Of a stretch of DNA of 64,000 nucleotides, positions 1 through 14,310 are shown one piece after another. A model generated the notes under the pieces. That model was not told where the DNA came from, ran no database searches, and was given only the letters and a program-made list of their open reading frames with translations. Position 1 is the stretch's first letter. The number at the start of each line of letters is the position of its first letter. The stretch is from Theristus sp. LFF4_11 (taxonomy: Eukaryota > Nematoda > Chromadorea > Monhysterida > Xyalidae): NCBI GenBank assembly GCA_030248135.1, contig JASANC010001892.1, positions 1 to 64,000 of the forward strand. The letters run 5' to 3'. The position numbers were made by a program, and so were the translations under genes.

Positions 1-2260
1 TGAAAGCGCGAACACATGTTGATTACATACCAGAAAAAAAAAAGAGATAGAAAAATAAGTAACACTGTTTTCAGAATAGGTTTTTCGTGTCTACAGCGTA
101 TGAAAAGTAGTCGGATAAAAATTTTTTCGCGGCTCCAAGCACAACTTTGGGTGTTCGTTTCGTGTGCACAGAATTAAGTTTGTGGCTTATACTATGCTCG
201 CTGGAGGAAGCGAGCAAATTTGAAAAACGCGCGCGAGAGGATAACGGCTCATATAATGCGTGATGCGCTGTCCGCTCGCTGACGCTCGCTCGCGCATCCG
301 CATGATCATTCAGCTAAATATAAGAAGTCTCTTGTGGCTGTGGGACGAATTCTGCCTGAAACGATTGTGGTCTTTGCGGTTTTGAGCAGAGAAATTCTGA
401 GAAAAAACAATTTCAAACAGCAATATTTTCATCGGGAACGATTTGGCGAGCAGCCATTGACCAATAATAAATTATGTTCAAGAGTTTATCAGTTAAAAAA
501 GGCAAATTTGATGATGGAAAACGCAAAGCAGCTAGTAGATCAGTCAACAACAATACACATGTCCAATGTGCGATTGCTGATGGCGAAATGGAGCGCTTTT
601 CCTTGAACTTTTGCATTGATGTTGTTGGAGAAGTAGCCTGCAGCCGATACTGCCTGATCATAAGTGCGCTCTGTGATCGGCGACCACTGATAAGCGCATG
701 AGCTGCAATGCGACACAGACAATCATTCATTTTCTTGGTGTGCTTCAGCCTCGCGCAAAAGGTGCCACTGTTTGAGTGTGCAATGCGAACGTGAATTGTA
801 GCCGAGCTGAGCTGCACTCGAAATGGGCACCATCGCAAACGACCGCTGTTTTTGGGCGTTGGCGTTCTTGCACAGCAAATCTGTGCGTCGTGCGTTTCTG
901 TGGCGCTTGCTTCTCCTTGCTTTATGTGGTTTGTGAGAGCTGCAAAACGGTCGTGGTTGCTATAAAATCAGAAAAGAGGCTGTTGCTGGCGTTTTTGGCC
1001 GTATTCTTCCTATAAATATGGTATTGTGTTCCTCTATATTTTTTCGATGTAGCTGAATCGGAATATAAATGCGCACCGATATGCAGTGCGACACAGCACG
1101 CGTGCATTGTACAAGTAAACAACGCATCTGCATGGAACATATTGCTTGCATGCCCAAGGGAGTTTGCATGGGACACACGCAAAAACGCTCGTATCAAATC
1201 GTCCACGAACTGCGAGATATGCAAGCGTTCGGTGTCAATTTTTTTTGCCTGCATTGCAAAATACGCACATCTATCAGATCAGGAATGGAATGTCTAAAAA
1301 CACCAAAGACCACATAAGCAATTATCTTATTCAGCGTCCGTGCTTTTCACAATCGGAATAAAAAAGCGAGACAATGGAATTCCGCAGAGGAAAGAGATTA
1401 GCGCAAATAGCGCGCTTCGACAACTTTTTAATAAAACTGCTTTGACTTTCCTGTGACCGCACGGCGCGCCGAAACGCAGCGGACCGTTTTTTCTTATCTT
1501 GGTGTTCCGTTTTGTTTTGTGTCCTCCAAAGTTGCTTTATTATTTCGATGCACACATATGACGCCTTACCATAACGCGAATCAGAAAGCAACTTTTTCGT
1601 TCAACAGGTTGACAAGCACATAACAATCTGACTAGACAAAATGACCTGAAGTTTACAACAAAGAAAACGTTGCAACATGAATCCGTTTTTCACAATACTT
1701 AGTTTCTTTAGATTGAAGTGCAGTATCTTCAGATTTTACAACAGTTGAATTAATAATTCAAATGACACGAATAACACAAAACACAGTGAGCAAAACAACA
1801 GTGAAAATGGCTGAATGCACCAAACGCATCGTCTTTGGTTTGTGACAATTCGCATACTGGCACGCCTGCAGACGCAGAGAACGCCCAAGCCTCTGCAGAC
1901 GCCATGCGAATGATGGAAAAGCATATGCAACGACAAGTATTGCACAGAGTCTAAAAAAGTAGAAAGCCCATAACGTTGATTAGGAAATTTGATTACAGTT
2001 TACAAATACAAAAAAATACGTCGATATTTGGTGGCCGACAATTATTCATTGATTGTGTGATGCGGTGTGTGTTGATCTTTAGAACCGTACAAGAAAGTTA
2101 CTGACAAAGAAGCTGCAGCACAATATGTTTTCAAAAATCTAACGTGAAGATGCTGGCGTTTCAAAACGACAGATTTTTTTTTTGAAAAGTAGCCTCTTGG
2201 TTTGACTTGCATTGCAGCACACTTTCACAATTTGCCACGTTGCCAACGTCAACACTGCGA
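1..2260. other. No recognised gene; 3' flank of the SPSB3-like gene
   Basis: This stretch is AT-rich with many short open frames on both strands, none resembling a known family or showing a splice-site-bounded conserved exon. It should include the 3' UTR of the minus-strand SPSB3-like gene, which ends at 2,261. I see no tRNA, rRNA or clear transposon ends. Confidence 0.5.
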
Positions 2261-3282
2261 TCACGTGTCCGGGATCAGGTGCAATATTCTTGTTTTCATC
2301 GGCTGCGGCAACGGCAGCTTCGCGACGGCGTGCGTGGCGTCCGTGCGCGTGCGGCAGTTGTTGTAGAAGTTGTCCATGACGACATTCAGGCAACGGTCCT
2401 GCAAGGACGCCAGCGTGCAGCGGCGTACGCCAAGTGACATCTCGGTGCGTGCGGCCGTCGAGGACAACATCGGATAGAGGTGCTGGTGCACTCGCTGCAG
2501 TCCTGTGAACGCGACGCCGAGCGGATGGCCGTTCTTGAAGTAGGCGAGTGTGCCGCGGATGCCGTCGAACAACATGCCGACGACGACCGGGCGGTTCTCG
2601 ACGAACGGCTCGCAGAACTTGCTGCATATGCCGTTCGTCCAGGTGCAGCCGCGATGCGACAGGCCCCACGAGTGTTCGTCGGCGCCGAGTAGGTTCACGA
2701 ACGAGCCTTCGTAGAGCGCAGCGTCGGCCGTGCCGATGCCGAACATCAGCGACGTGCCGAACAGTCGGTGCGACACCGCCACCTCCCAGTAACTGACCGA
2801 GCCGTTCAGGCGTTTCGTGCCGCGGATCGCTGCCGTGCCTGCAGCACAATTGAAACACACGCTCACTTCAGTTGTTGAAAAGCAAGAACGAAAGAGAATT
2901 GTTGCTGCGCGTGCGTGCACTAACCATTACTCCAACCGGGGTGGAACAGCACTGTGCGTTTGCCGCCATACAAGTTCACGTGGTCTTTGCATCGTGCACT
3001 CGGGTCCCACGTCCAATGGTCTTCGACACCAGTCTGCAGTGGCAACGGCTGATGCCGCTTGACGCATGCCGCCAAAGCCACTAGTCCTGTGTTGTCAATG
3101 CCAGCTGACGAGTGGTCACGGTTGTCAAGGACACAGTGACTGTCAGCGTTTGACGCATTAGTGGCGTTCTGCTCAGTGGTTGTCGTCACCGCTGATGTTT
3201 CATACAACGGACAAGTGCACAGTCGCATCCTCTTGCGTCTCGGTGCTTCTGCTGCTGCGTCTTCAGACAATTGGGACACCAT
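2261..3282 (-). CDS. SPSB3: SPRY domain-containing SOCS box protein 3 (SPSB3)-like
   Basis: Two exons, 3282-2925 and 2838-2261, are joined by an 86-nt intron (donor GTTAGT, acceptor CTGCAG) and give about 311 residues in frame. SPSB proteins are substrate receptors: the SPRY domain binds the target and the SOCS box recruits a Cullin-RING ubiquitin ligase through Elongin B/C. The SPRY core is clear. It begins with HPGWSNGTAAIRGTK across the splice junction and continues with YWEV, GIGTADAAL, DEHSWGLS, GTLAYFKNG and YPMLSSTAA. A SOCS-box-like tail follows (SLQDRCLNVVMDNF, then LPLPQPMKTRILHLI), as in SPSB3 rather than SPSB1, 2 or 4. The first in-frame ATG is at 3282. The N-terminal 100 residues are low in similarity and Ser/Thr-rich, so an upstream exon cannot be excluded. 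Confidence 0.88.
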
Positions 3283-6200
3283 TAAATCTGTGTCGCGCTG
3301 CAAACTGATGAGACACTTGATTCGAGCTCACGCGTTTTGTGGTGCCTGCAATGCAACTGCCATTAAAAATTGCTTGCTTTTACAAAAGAAAACTTTCCCT
3401 GAGCAGACACACGCCGCTTTTTTACTGTTGACGAAGCAAAGGTCGCAAAGGCCAGTGATTGTGAGAACTCGTGGGCAAAAGTTACAGTTTTGGTGATAAA
3501 CAATTGCTGGATGGACAAAACTGTAGGCACCAATGCTGGTCAGCAGTTTAGTTGAACATATTAAGGCAGCTTGCTTTGGGCACTGTTAGCAAAATGCTTT
3601 TCTCATGGCACTGACTCAAGCAAACAAAATGTTGCCTGGTGGAGCTAAAACCACCCACCAGATAGGTTGTTTCATGGTTTGTTGCTCACCGCTGTGAAAA
3701 CTAAAGCAACTTGGAAGGCTGACGAAACAGTTGAATATGAACGACTGTATTGAAAATGAATACAAGATTAAAAAATCGCAAACGTTCGTTCAGAATTTCA
3801 AAGTCTGTGTATGCACAGTGTTATAGTAGTCAATAGATAAATGGTCTGGTAATGGTGAGCGACTACTGCAGTGAAGTGTGAAATGAAAAATATCTAGATA
3901 TTAAAAAACGCAAACAAAATAGATATTGCCTGTTAGTCATGTGTAGAACAATAAAACGGTGATGTGTTTTTTTGCCTTTCTTTCTGTAAAACCTCTGAAA
4001 TATTGCTCCAGTCAAATTGCTTCGCAAGACGTGGAATGTCAAAAGCTTTTCGACGACGTAATGCTGCGCGCATCAAAGTCCGATCGAAAAGAAGTTCCGC
4101 AAAAAAGACAGGATTTGCTGTTGTTTTAATCAATAGCTGTGTGCATTTTTTGATCCTGAAGAAAGAAAGAAGCTGTTCAACAGCAACCAGAACAACAAAA
4201 TGCGCAGACGACTAGCAGTACATAGCTTTGGAGAGCTCTGCCTCTGGGTGTGTTAGTAGCTTTCTCTCGGTTGCGTGGCATCGTTCGTTTTCCGTTGAAA
4301 ATCAATACAGGGAGCGCTCTCAGACTCACGCAGCAACAACGGAAGCAAACGTACACAAACGCTAATGCGCATGCTTTGAAAGCACACAAACGCGTGTCAG
4401 TGGCGGCCGCGTTATACCGCATTATATACGACTTATACTTCTGCAACTGACTTTATATCTGAGTTGGTACAAAATGAAATTCTTCGATTTGCAATATACG
4501 CTTGTTTCCGAATTCTCTCGTTGGCAGCCGGCAGCCCACCACAGAGACAAAATGCAAACGTGCGCGTTCCTAAGAATTTGCGTCGGTAGAGAAAGTGAAA
4601 CCTACTGCAGCTGTACGTGCACCCCCAAGCGACAGATGTTCCAACATGCGCGCACATGTGCGTGCGTGTGTGCATACATTGAAAATTGGCTTGTAACAAG
4701 ACGGCTATGGAACACAGCCATGCTCATGTCGTATTTCGTGCATGTGTGTATGTGTATGTGTGTTTCATGCCTGTAAACAATGCAGCACAATTTACTAGCA
4801 ACGTCCTAGATCATGCTTGACCGAAATAATCGTAAACAAACGGTCAATCGATGGCAATACATTTGGCGCGCAACGAGATTCTCAATAAAAACAGCTCGCA
4901 TGGTGTGACGAAAATGCAAGAAAACATTCAAAGAGCAAGCGGGTGCTAAATCATCATTATGCACAATCTGTGTCGTAAGAGCATCGTTTCAGACACGTGT
5001 GCCGGGTTGCAAATATCAGCAGCATACACGCGGTGATACGTGCGAATCCGCAAAATAATCAATATCAAATTTGTGTGCTGATTATAAACAAGATGCATGA
5101 GTGCGTGCCAGAAACAAAAGACATCCGATCGCATCTGACAGCAGCCATTATTGTCGCGGGCCTATTTAATCAGCAAAACAAAACAAAAAAACGTAAACAT
5201 CGAACAAAATCCGCCGGATAACCGCATGATCATGAGGATGCGTATGCGTGCTGCCAAAGTGCACACTACTACTCCGCAGTGGTCTTGCATTTTGCCCGTC
5301 TCAGCCAAGTAATGAGGTGAACAATGTCAGTAATGTTTTGTGACATCTGGTCATCAAAATCAGCGTGTCTGTTTGGTCAGAACGGGACACACGCCGTCTG
5401 CTGCAGCAGTTTTTTTCTGTTGCCTGATTACGGAGAACGAGTGTTGTCTCAAACAAACGATAATGTATGACAGGAGTACACAGATTTATTGTTCAGATTT
5501 TTTGAGCGCTGTGTGTGATGTGTCGCAGATGCCACGGAATCACTGGTGAAAGTCAGGCGCAGAGAAGAACAGCACAGAGAAGGGCTGCCAGTGAAAAAAT
5601 CATCTGTCGAATTGTGCATTGTCCAGTGCACACCCGTGAAAGTACACTATTCACATTTTGCACACTAAATTGACCCTATCCATCCCAGGCCAAATCCAAC
5701 AGCAGACACCAGTTTATTTCCATCGCAAAACAATGATAAGGGTGGGGACCTCTGCTTTCACCCAGACACACACACACACACCGCAACAACACCAGATGTT
5801 TTTCCGTTTCTGCTTGTGCGCACCAGTCATCAGCAACGATCGACCAGTTTATCAAGAAGAAAAACGTGAAAATGTGCACAGCACAGCACACCTCAGTTTG
5901 CGCGAACTAAGGGAAACGAAGCACAAAATGGCACACGCATATGCCGACCGTTTAGCTTTTAGCAAATTTTAATTCAACTTGGTACACGAATGACAGCGCG
6001 GGGCACATAAATTATGCAAAGGTGATCAACGACAAACAACACAGTGACAGTGTGTCCTTCAGACATGCAACGCGATTGAACAATGAGCTTGGCCTTGCTG
6101 GCCATTCGTGCAATTTATATTGCAAACACACGCCAAGTGTCGGGTTTAGTTTAGGTCATTTGATTGTGTTGTGTGGTGCTCACGCAGAGTTGTGCGGACA

Positions 6201-7996
6201 CGAAAAGCACCCTTTAAACCTTTTGTACCTTTGAACCTTTGTACCATTGAACCTTTGTACCATTTGAACCTTTGAACTTTTGAACTTCTTTGAACCTACC
6301 TTTGAACCTCTTTGAGTTTACCTTTGAACCTTTGACCATTTGTACCTTTTGAACCTTTGAACCTTCGAACCTTTTTTGAACCTTTGTACCTTTGAACCTT
6401 TGAATCTTCGAACCTTTGTACCTTTGAAACCTTTGTACCTTCGAATCTTTGAACCTTTGAACCTTTGTACCTTTGAACCTTTGAATCTTCGAACCTTTGT
6501 ACATTTGAACCTTTGAACCTTTGAATCTTCGAACCTTTGTACCTTTGAACCTTTGTACCTTTTAACCTAAAAGGTTTAACCTAATCTTTGTTGCCGTCAT
6601 TGATGCCCTTCGGACCCATAACGGGTACCTGGTATTCCCGCACGGTACCCGCACTTGAAAATCACACGAACGTGCTGAAAACAGATACTGTTAGGTTTTT
6701 CGAGGTGCTGATTACAATATGGTGGTTTCCAAATTGCAATTCCCGTCTTTTACAGTACTCAGACCCGTAACTGGAACTATTATTCCCGTTAGGAGCCCGA
6801 ATTGCACAATCTCAGGAACGACCTGAAAATGTGCACTCTGAGGTTATTCGAGGTGCTGATTACAAATATGGTTTCTCTGAAAATCCGTTTTCGTGAATTT
6901 CTCTGAAATTTCGTGAATGTTGTAAAAGCCCGTTTTTGGTTGTTAAAACTGTGAAAAAGAATCAGGATCTGAGGTTTGATTAATGATTAGGAGACTTACA
7001 GCTACGCGTCTGATATCTCGTGGACAAAGAAAAAATATATGGATGGTTGAAGAGAAAAAAAGATTGTTTTTCATCAGTATTCAAGATTAGGAGATTTTAA
7101 ACAAATACTTTTGATTGATCCCAGGAGGATGGGTTGATGTTTCAACAATTTTTTTTATTTTTGCGGCTTTTTGCATTTGGTATTTTTAAACAAATGGTTG
7201 GCATCGCTTGAGAAAAAAGCAAATATCAGATACCTGGAAAAACATTCCGATTGTTTTGATTTTGGTCATGTTGTTTTCGAGAAACATTTTGAACCGCAAT
7301 TTCGATTTCAATCACGTAGTAAGATGGTAAAAACATTCTACAGTTGTACAATTTTCAAGCTATTTTTATCAATAGTTTGTATTTTTTCCTGAATTTACAC
7401 ACTTCTACTTTTGGCAGTGCAACTTCTACATTGGTTAAATAGCAGCTAGAAATAAATGATCACAAAACACAGTTTTCAGACAATCATAAAAATGTCAATT
7501 TATAAACTTTTTGAGAACTGTGAAAACGCATACAACACAACAAAGACAGACCATAGGACATCTAAACTAACTGCACACTACCAGCGTGTCATAAGGGTTT
7601 TATAAGAGTGATAATTTCATTGTCAGCCAACAATTGTTTTAGGTACAGCCGATTAAAAAGCAATTTCTGAGTTTTGACATGTAAAGCAGGTCAGTTCAGA
7701 CAAAAAACATAGTAAAACGCAGGTGACCACCATGCACATCACAGAACACACAAACATGGTGACAAAAGAAACAAGCAATGACATCAAAATAATTAAAATT
7801 ATTAAATTAAACCATATGTATGACAAATTTTATGACTTCGGTGGTGATAAAAACGTATCAACAACAAACATGGCATTATTTCATGTTAAATGACAACGAA
7901 ACACGCAAAACACAAAAAAATGCAAAGTTTCGTATAGATACAGACAAAACAATAACATTGTAATCAATGTAACTTCACAATTTTTGAACTGTTAAA
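3283..7996. other. Intergenic DNA between the SPSB3-like and GON-1-like genes
   Basis: No conserved coding sequence is visible. It contains the 8-bp minisatellite at 6,214-6,575. Next to it are short direct repeats near 6,690-6,730 and 6,840-6,880, which share a segment reading cgaggtgctgattacaa. The open frames here look random. The part next to 7,997 is the 3' flank of the metalloprotease gene. Confidence 0.5.
6214..6575. repeat. 8-bp minisatellite
   Basis: About 45 head-to-tail copies of an 8-bp unit read acctttga or acctttgt, with variants such as atcttcga. Because 24 nt equals three units, the minus strand stays open as an 8-residue Lys/Gln/Phe-rich repeat, but nothing suggests a real protein. 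Confidence 0.9.
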
Positions 7997-8999
7997 TTAT
8001 TTGGCAGTGTCAAAAACGAATTTCAAGCCAGTACGTCTGTCAGGCAGACAATAGCCGCAGTAGCCGCCACAGAAGCCAGTCACTTTGCTGCTGTCCTGGA
8101 AAAGAGTAACATTCATGCAACAATCAGGAACAAGCCGCTTATTGCTATGAAAACGTGTCTAAAACCAACCAAGTTTCTCTCAATTCGGACTGCGCTTCGA
8201 TGACCGTGGCTGATCCATTGCACCTCGTCAGAGATGCGAAGACCAGTCAGTTGTAAGTCAATGCTGAATGTGCCCTGAAACGTCAACAAACGTTAGCAGG
8301 AGATTTGATTGAATGCTTTAATGAAGCGGCGCAGCGACCTGCGGGCAGTGCCACGTTGAGTAGCAGTCCCCGGCAGTGGCGTAGATCTGCTTGCGACCGT
8401 GCTCGTGTCGAATGAACGTCAGATCTTCGTCTGAACAAAAAACGAAAGAACGATCACACACACCCAATAAAGCTGTCTTCTGCGAGGCAAGTCTGCCAAT
8501 AAACCAGACTGACGACACTTTTTTCACCATAATTGCAATTTTCATCTAACATACGCACAGTCGATCTGCATTTGGTGCAAGTCAACGCGAATCCGATGGA
8601 AGCGCGTTTTTCCTGATTTCAACGAGTCTTGCACACAGGCACACGAGTCGTTGCGTTCGCCGTTGTACGGGCATGAGAACGGGTACTGCAGTCTGAACAG
8701 ACAAATAAACGTTGCATTTTGGAAATAATTACGCAAACTATGTAACCTGAAAACAGACCGCTTCCCGTAGACCTCGGCATAGTTGGACTCGGGATTGACA
8801 TCGATGTACGTGCGTGGGTGCGACGTGTTCATCAAGTGGCAGTACACCTGCAACAAGACAGCAGACGATTGCAAGAAAGTCGTGCTTTCACAAAAGGATT
8901 CGTCCACCTGTAGCACAAAGCCGTTCGCTGTCACTGAGTAATATCCGTCCTTGCGGGTTGCATTTTGTTGGCGCACATCCACACAGTCGCTCGGAGCGC
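7997..8999 (-). CDS. gon-1: GON-1-like protease: C-terminal GON domain, exons 35-40
   Basis: Exons are 8999-8908, 8847-8747, 8692-8559, 8430-8339, 8274-8170 and 8095-7997. Recognisable GON segments are [88 protein letters not shown] and [10 protein letters not shown], in the same order as in ADAMTS9/20 and GON-1. The stop TAA at 7999-7997 follows FDTAK. Several introns are tiny (54, 60 and possibly 39 nt) and free of stops, so naive translation reads through them. The family GON domain can act apart from protease activity. Confidence 0.93.
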
Positions 9000-11900
9000 C
9001 TGTGAAAGCAACAACAACAAGGTGATCGTCTTGCACACGGCGAAACAGCCAAACGCAATGCTGCTGTGCGAACGCACAGTTCCTGATGAAGCACGTCTCG
9101 CGTCGCGGCGGCTGTTGTTGCTCGTCACAGAGGCCTTGTTTGCTTTGGTGTGCCCCAGTGCGGTCGACACAGTGGACACGACGACGACGTACTCCTTTGC
9201 CGCATGTCACTGAGCACTGCAAACAAACGCACTGGCTCGTGTTTCGGCGGATGTGCACAGTGAAGCGACAGCTGTTTCGGTTTACCGGCGTCCACGGTCC
9301 AGCGCGCCAAATGTGCCTCGCATCGCAGTCGCCCACGCTGCAGCCACGCGCCAGCAGCGGCCGTGGCAGTCGCCCGCAGTGCGTCTCCTTGACGACGTGC
9401 CCGAAATCGCCGTTGCTCGCTGGCATCGTTTGATGCTTGCGGTGTCTCTGAACGTCCACGTCCGAATCCGCTTGAATCACGGACACGCCTGCGTTCACAG
9501 TGAGCAGTTGCCACGCTTGCTGCGCTCCGTCCGGCGGACGCGACGTCGCTGCTGGCTGCTGCTGTTTCACGGTGCAATGCAGCTGCCGTTGCTGTGTGCC
9601 GTTGCCACATGTTGCCGAACACTGCGAACAATGCAACAGTTGTGAAACAGCAATCTGCGCCGCTTGGTGTAGCGAACGCTCGCGTACACACCTGCGACCA
9701 TTGGCCAGGTGTCCACTGATAGGGACACTGTGCATGCACACAGGTGCGTGTCTGTTGTGGGCGTGCGTCGCCAGAGCACATCGACGGTGGCGCCAGCTGG
9801 TGCTCCGCGTTCATGCACACGATCTGTCTGTATTGTCGGCCGCGGTCACAGTATGACGCGGTGCACTGAAACCAGTGGATTTCTTGCATGTTCCATTGCG
9901 CAGCCAGAGTGTTCTCAACGGCAGCACCAACTTGCGTCCAGTCGCCGGACGTCCATGTGTACGCAGCGCACGCTTGTTTGACGCAAGCGCGCGTGCGTGG
10001 CGGCACCCGGCTGCCAGTGCAGTGCGTCTCTGCCACTCTGTGCCGGCGGCCACGGTAGCAGCCAACGATTCGATGTTGAATGCCACTGCCGCACGTTACC
10101 GAACACTAAAAACGTGTTATGTTGCGTTTGGTTTGGAATACACTGCACCACATCGTATCGGTGTGTTTCACTTGCACTGACTGACATTCTATTAACATCG
10201 ATCTGACATGTTAAACATAGGCCCAGAGGTATTCTCGTTTCACGACACAGGTACAGTGTACTTGACGATTTCATTTTTAGGTTTTAGGAACATAATTCTG
10301 GGGCACACTGATGCTTGGTTGACTGTATACCTGATCAAATCCCTTATATAAAATATGCCAAAATCAAGTTTGGGCTGATAAAAATATACGTTGTTAGAAA
10401 AGTGCTCAGACGCCTGAGAACCAATCATATTCAGGTTGGTTATTGAGGAACACGCAGCAGACAAAACAGTGCAAATTTTTACTGTCTGTGAGAAACTACT
10501 GTTATGCTTACATTTCAAAAAGTTTGCTTGTTATTGTCGTCGTTGAAGGATAACAAAACGGCACCACAAACACAGTTTCACATTTTCTACGGCGGGCCAT
10601 TCGAGAATATTATACGGCCGCACACAGTTACAAACAGAACAAGGTAATAAATAAAAACGACAAAGTTCACTGAAAAACAAAGCAAGCATTCACTTGAATC
10701 CTGCCGTTTGTTTCAAAGATGTTGAGACAAACTCGAAACAAAGGCAGCAATGCGCGCTGAGTGGCCGTGTTGTGTTGAAATGTGGCCGGGCCAATCAACG
10801 TCGTTGCTCAGTAGCAAGCTCCGTGTTTCGTACCCACCTGCGACCATTGCGACGATCGCCACGAGGGGCATCTACGGAGGCGACAGCGGCGACGCGTGCC
10901 GGGGGCTGGCCGTGGACAAAATGAGGGGTGTGTTGGTGCTGCGAGTGCTGCGCGGACGCACTGAACACGGCGGACACGGTGACCACGGCCACACGGGGCA
11001 GAACACTGCAACACACACACACACGTGCAACATGCACACTGGTGACACACAAAGCGCTGCAAGTGGCACACCTGGTGGAACTGAAAAGCAAACACAACAA
11101 AGCGTACTGATCGTCTACTTCTAACAACAGAGGCAAACACTGAAAGCAAAAATGGGATAGCTCTAACAAAGCTTCGTTAATGAAGAATTAGCGCTGGACT
11201 TGGTTAGCGGTTGCAGGACGCTGACACACGTGAATGTGGCGGGGAATGCAGAGCAACAGAACATGAACAGATAACTGACGCTACACAGTCGGGAGGAAAC
11301 ATGCACAACATTGCCAGCTTTCAATAGACTTACACCAGGCACGCTTTTATTGTCTGACGAAGATGTGTATTGTCCGCAAAAAAACAACAGAAAACATTCG
11401 TTCATGTGACATTGCCGCTGTGTACCTACGTAAAAATACACAAAAACTACTGAAAAAGTGCACAGACATTGGCAACCAGAAAAACAAGTCGATATGTTTT
11501 TTACAATAATGAAACACGAAACAGCAAGCGGTTTGAACCAAAATGCAGCATCTGAATTTACAGAAAAACACAAAAAAAAGACGAAATGCAATGTACGTAA
11601 TTTGTTGGCAGCATCAAAAATTCAATTGGCAGAAAACAACGAAGAACATTTTCAATGTAGCACTGAAAGAAAGTGAAACGTTCAAACGTCTCACAAGTAG
11701 TTTCCAGATAATGCTTCAAAATCAAAGGCGACGTGGGAACGGGTCGTGACAAAACACCAACCCAACCCAACCCAACCCAACAGTGAAAAACGTGACAAAA
11801 CACCAACCCAACCCAACACAACCCAACCCAACCCAACACACGCGTGACAAAACACCAACACCAACTGTTGGTGTTTTTTAAAAACTTTTTAAATTTTAAA

Positions 11901-14242
11901 AAATTGGGTTTTGGGAGTACGGTAACGACTCCTAGGATGACGGTAACGACACCACGGGTTACGGTAACCCTGTAGTGGGTCTTGACACGATTTTTCCAAA
12001 ATCACCCTGATCGTCACGAAAACTTACTAGAATGTTGGAAACCGTTCAGATAATGGCGGGAAACACTCGTATGTTCAAAATACAAGGGTTACGGTAGCTT
12101 TTGGGTCTTGACACGAAGTTGCTGAAACTGCGTTTTTTCTTTGAAATAGCTGTTAAATTTGTTCAGAAACATGCGGCATTGTCATAAAACATCAAATTTT
12201 GAGTTCAAGGATTACGGTAACCCTGTAGTGGGTCTTGACACGATTTTTCCAAAATCACCCTGATCGTCACGAGAACTTACTAGAATATTGGAAACCATTC
12301 AGATAATGGCGGGAAACACTCGTATGTTCAAAATACAAGGGTTACGGTAGTTTTTGGGTCTTGACACGAAGTTGCTGAAACTGCGTTTTTTCTTTGAAAT
12401 AGCTGTTAAATTTGTTTCAGAACATGCGGCATTGTCATAAAACGTCAAATTTTGAGTTCAAAGATTACGGTAACCCTGTAGTGGGTCTTGACACGATTTT
12501 TCCAAAATCACCCTGATCGTCACGAAAACTTACTAGAATGTTGGAAACCATTCAGATAATGGCGGGAAACATTCGTATGTTCAAAATACAAGGGTTACGG
12601 TAGTTTTTGGGTCTTGACACGAAGTTGCTGAAACTGCGTTTTTTCTTTGAAATAGCTGTTAAATTTGTTTCAGAAACATGCGGCATTGTCATAAAACGTC
12701 AAATTTTGAGTTAAAGGATTACGGTAACCCTGTAGTGGGTCTTGACACGATTTTTCCAAAATCACCCTGATCGTCGCGAAAACTTACTAGAATGTTGGAA
12801 ACCGTTCAGATAATGGCGTGAAACACTCGTATGTTCAAAATCAAGACCCAAAAACTACCGTAACCCTTGTATTTTGAACATACGAGTGTTTCCCGCCATT
12901 ATCTGAACGGTTTCCAACATTCTAGTAAGTTTTCGTGACGATCAGGGTGATTTTGGAAAAATCGTGTCAAGACCCACTACAGGGTTACCGTAACCCGTGG
13001 TGTCGTTACCGTACTCCCAAAACCCAATTTTTTAAATTTTTAAATTTTTTTAAAAAACACCAACAGTTGGTGTTGGTGTTTTGTCACGCGTGTGTTGGGT
13101 TGGGTTGGGTTGTGTTGGGTTGGGTTGGTGTTTTGTCACGTTTTTCACTGTTGGGTTGGGTTGGGTTGGGTTGGTGTTTTGTCACGACCCCGTGGGAACC
13201 TGCTATTTTTTGTGCGGGAACCACAACGTCGAAGGTGTCCTTTTCAATCAAAGAAACGCACAAATGCAAAAAACGGATTTGTCAATAAACCAAGTAATAT
13301 GGAATTGGCAATTTGTTGTAGCGAAATGCAAAATTTTCACATGATAAACGTTTCAATGTTTGTTTTTCATCCGCGATGTTAGCGCTTGTTCTGAAAGTTT
13401 ATCAGCTTTGCCCATATAATCGAATAATAATAACACTTTTTTCAATTTTTTGACTGGATTGTGCACCCACGATCAAACAGGCTGAAGAGTGTGATGTTAG
13501 AACGGTGCATAACCTACAGGAGTCACCTAGGAAGCCATGCTTTTTTAACCCGTGTGAGCTGCACATATTCTACATAAATACATGTATTTTGCAGAATTAG
13601 TTAGGCAAAATAAAGCAAAAATATTTTATTATTTTAATTGATTTTAACCTGATTTCGATCAGTGGATACTAGATAATAATAATAATAATAAGTGACTGCA
13701 AACGGTGATTTGTGAATTCAAAATCGAAGCACACGTTTACTAAAACATTAAAAAAACTGTTGCAAAACATTAACAACGTCAGAGACTCTTTCAAAACATT
13801 TATGCTCAGTTTAAAAACTGTAGTTATTGAGCAACTGTATGCATCGGAAGCAAAAGCGAAGGTGCAACGCGCTATCATAGCCATCTAGATTCATCAATAA
13901 AAAAGCGTCCACTGTTGCTGTGCGTTGTGTTGGTCGGTTGGCAGTGGCGTTGCGTGGCAGCACTGAGTGCCGTCGGCGAACCCGTTAACGTTGACGTTGA
14001 CGTATTCGGAGACGAGTGAGTGCTGTCAGTGACTGGCGTGTACGCTGGCGACCACCAAGCACTCGGTGATGTGTGGTTGCATTGACAGAGCACCACAACT
14101 GCAACCTGAGCAACGCAACCGGCAATCAACACAGCGACCACCAGCCACCAAACTGCCAGCCGTTGTTGCTGGCCACTCCACACCGCAGAAGGTGGCTCAA
14201 AACTGGAATGTGCACTGACTGCGTTCAATGACAACTGTGCCG

Positions 14243-14310
<68 letters not shown>

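Noticed and set aside
9125..10036. A 303-codon minus-strand frame taken as one protein
   Set aside because: It runs through splice sites and changes to a wrong frame after the TSP1 exon 9865-9692. The real exons are spliced.
13081..13382. Plus-strand frames rich in GWVGLGW repeats
   Set aside because: They translate the TTGGG arrays of the foldback element arms; the mirrored frame occurs at 11,558-11,839.
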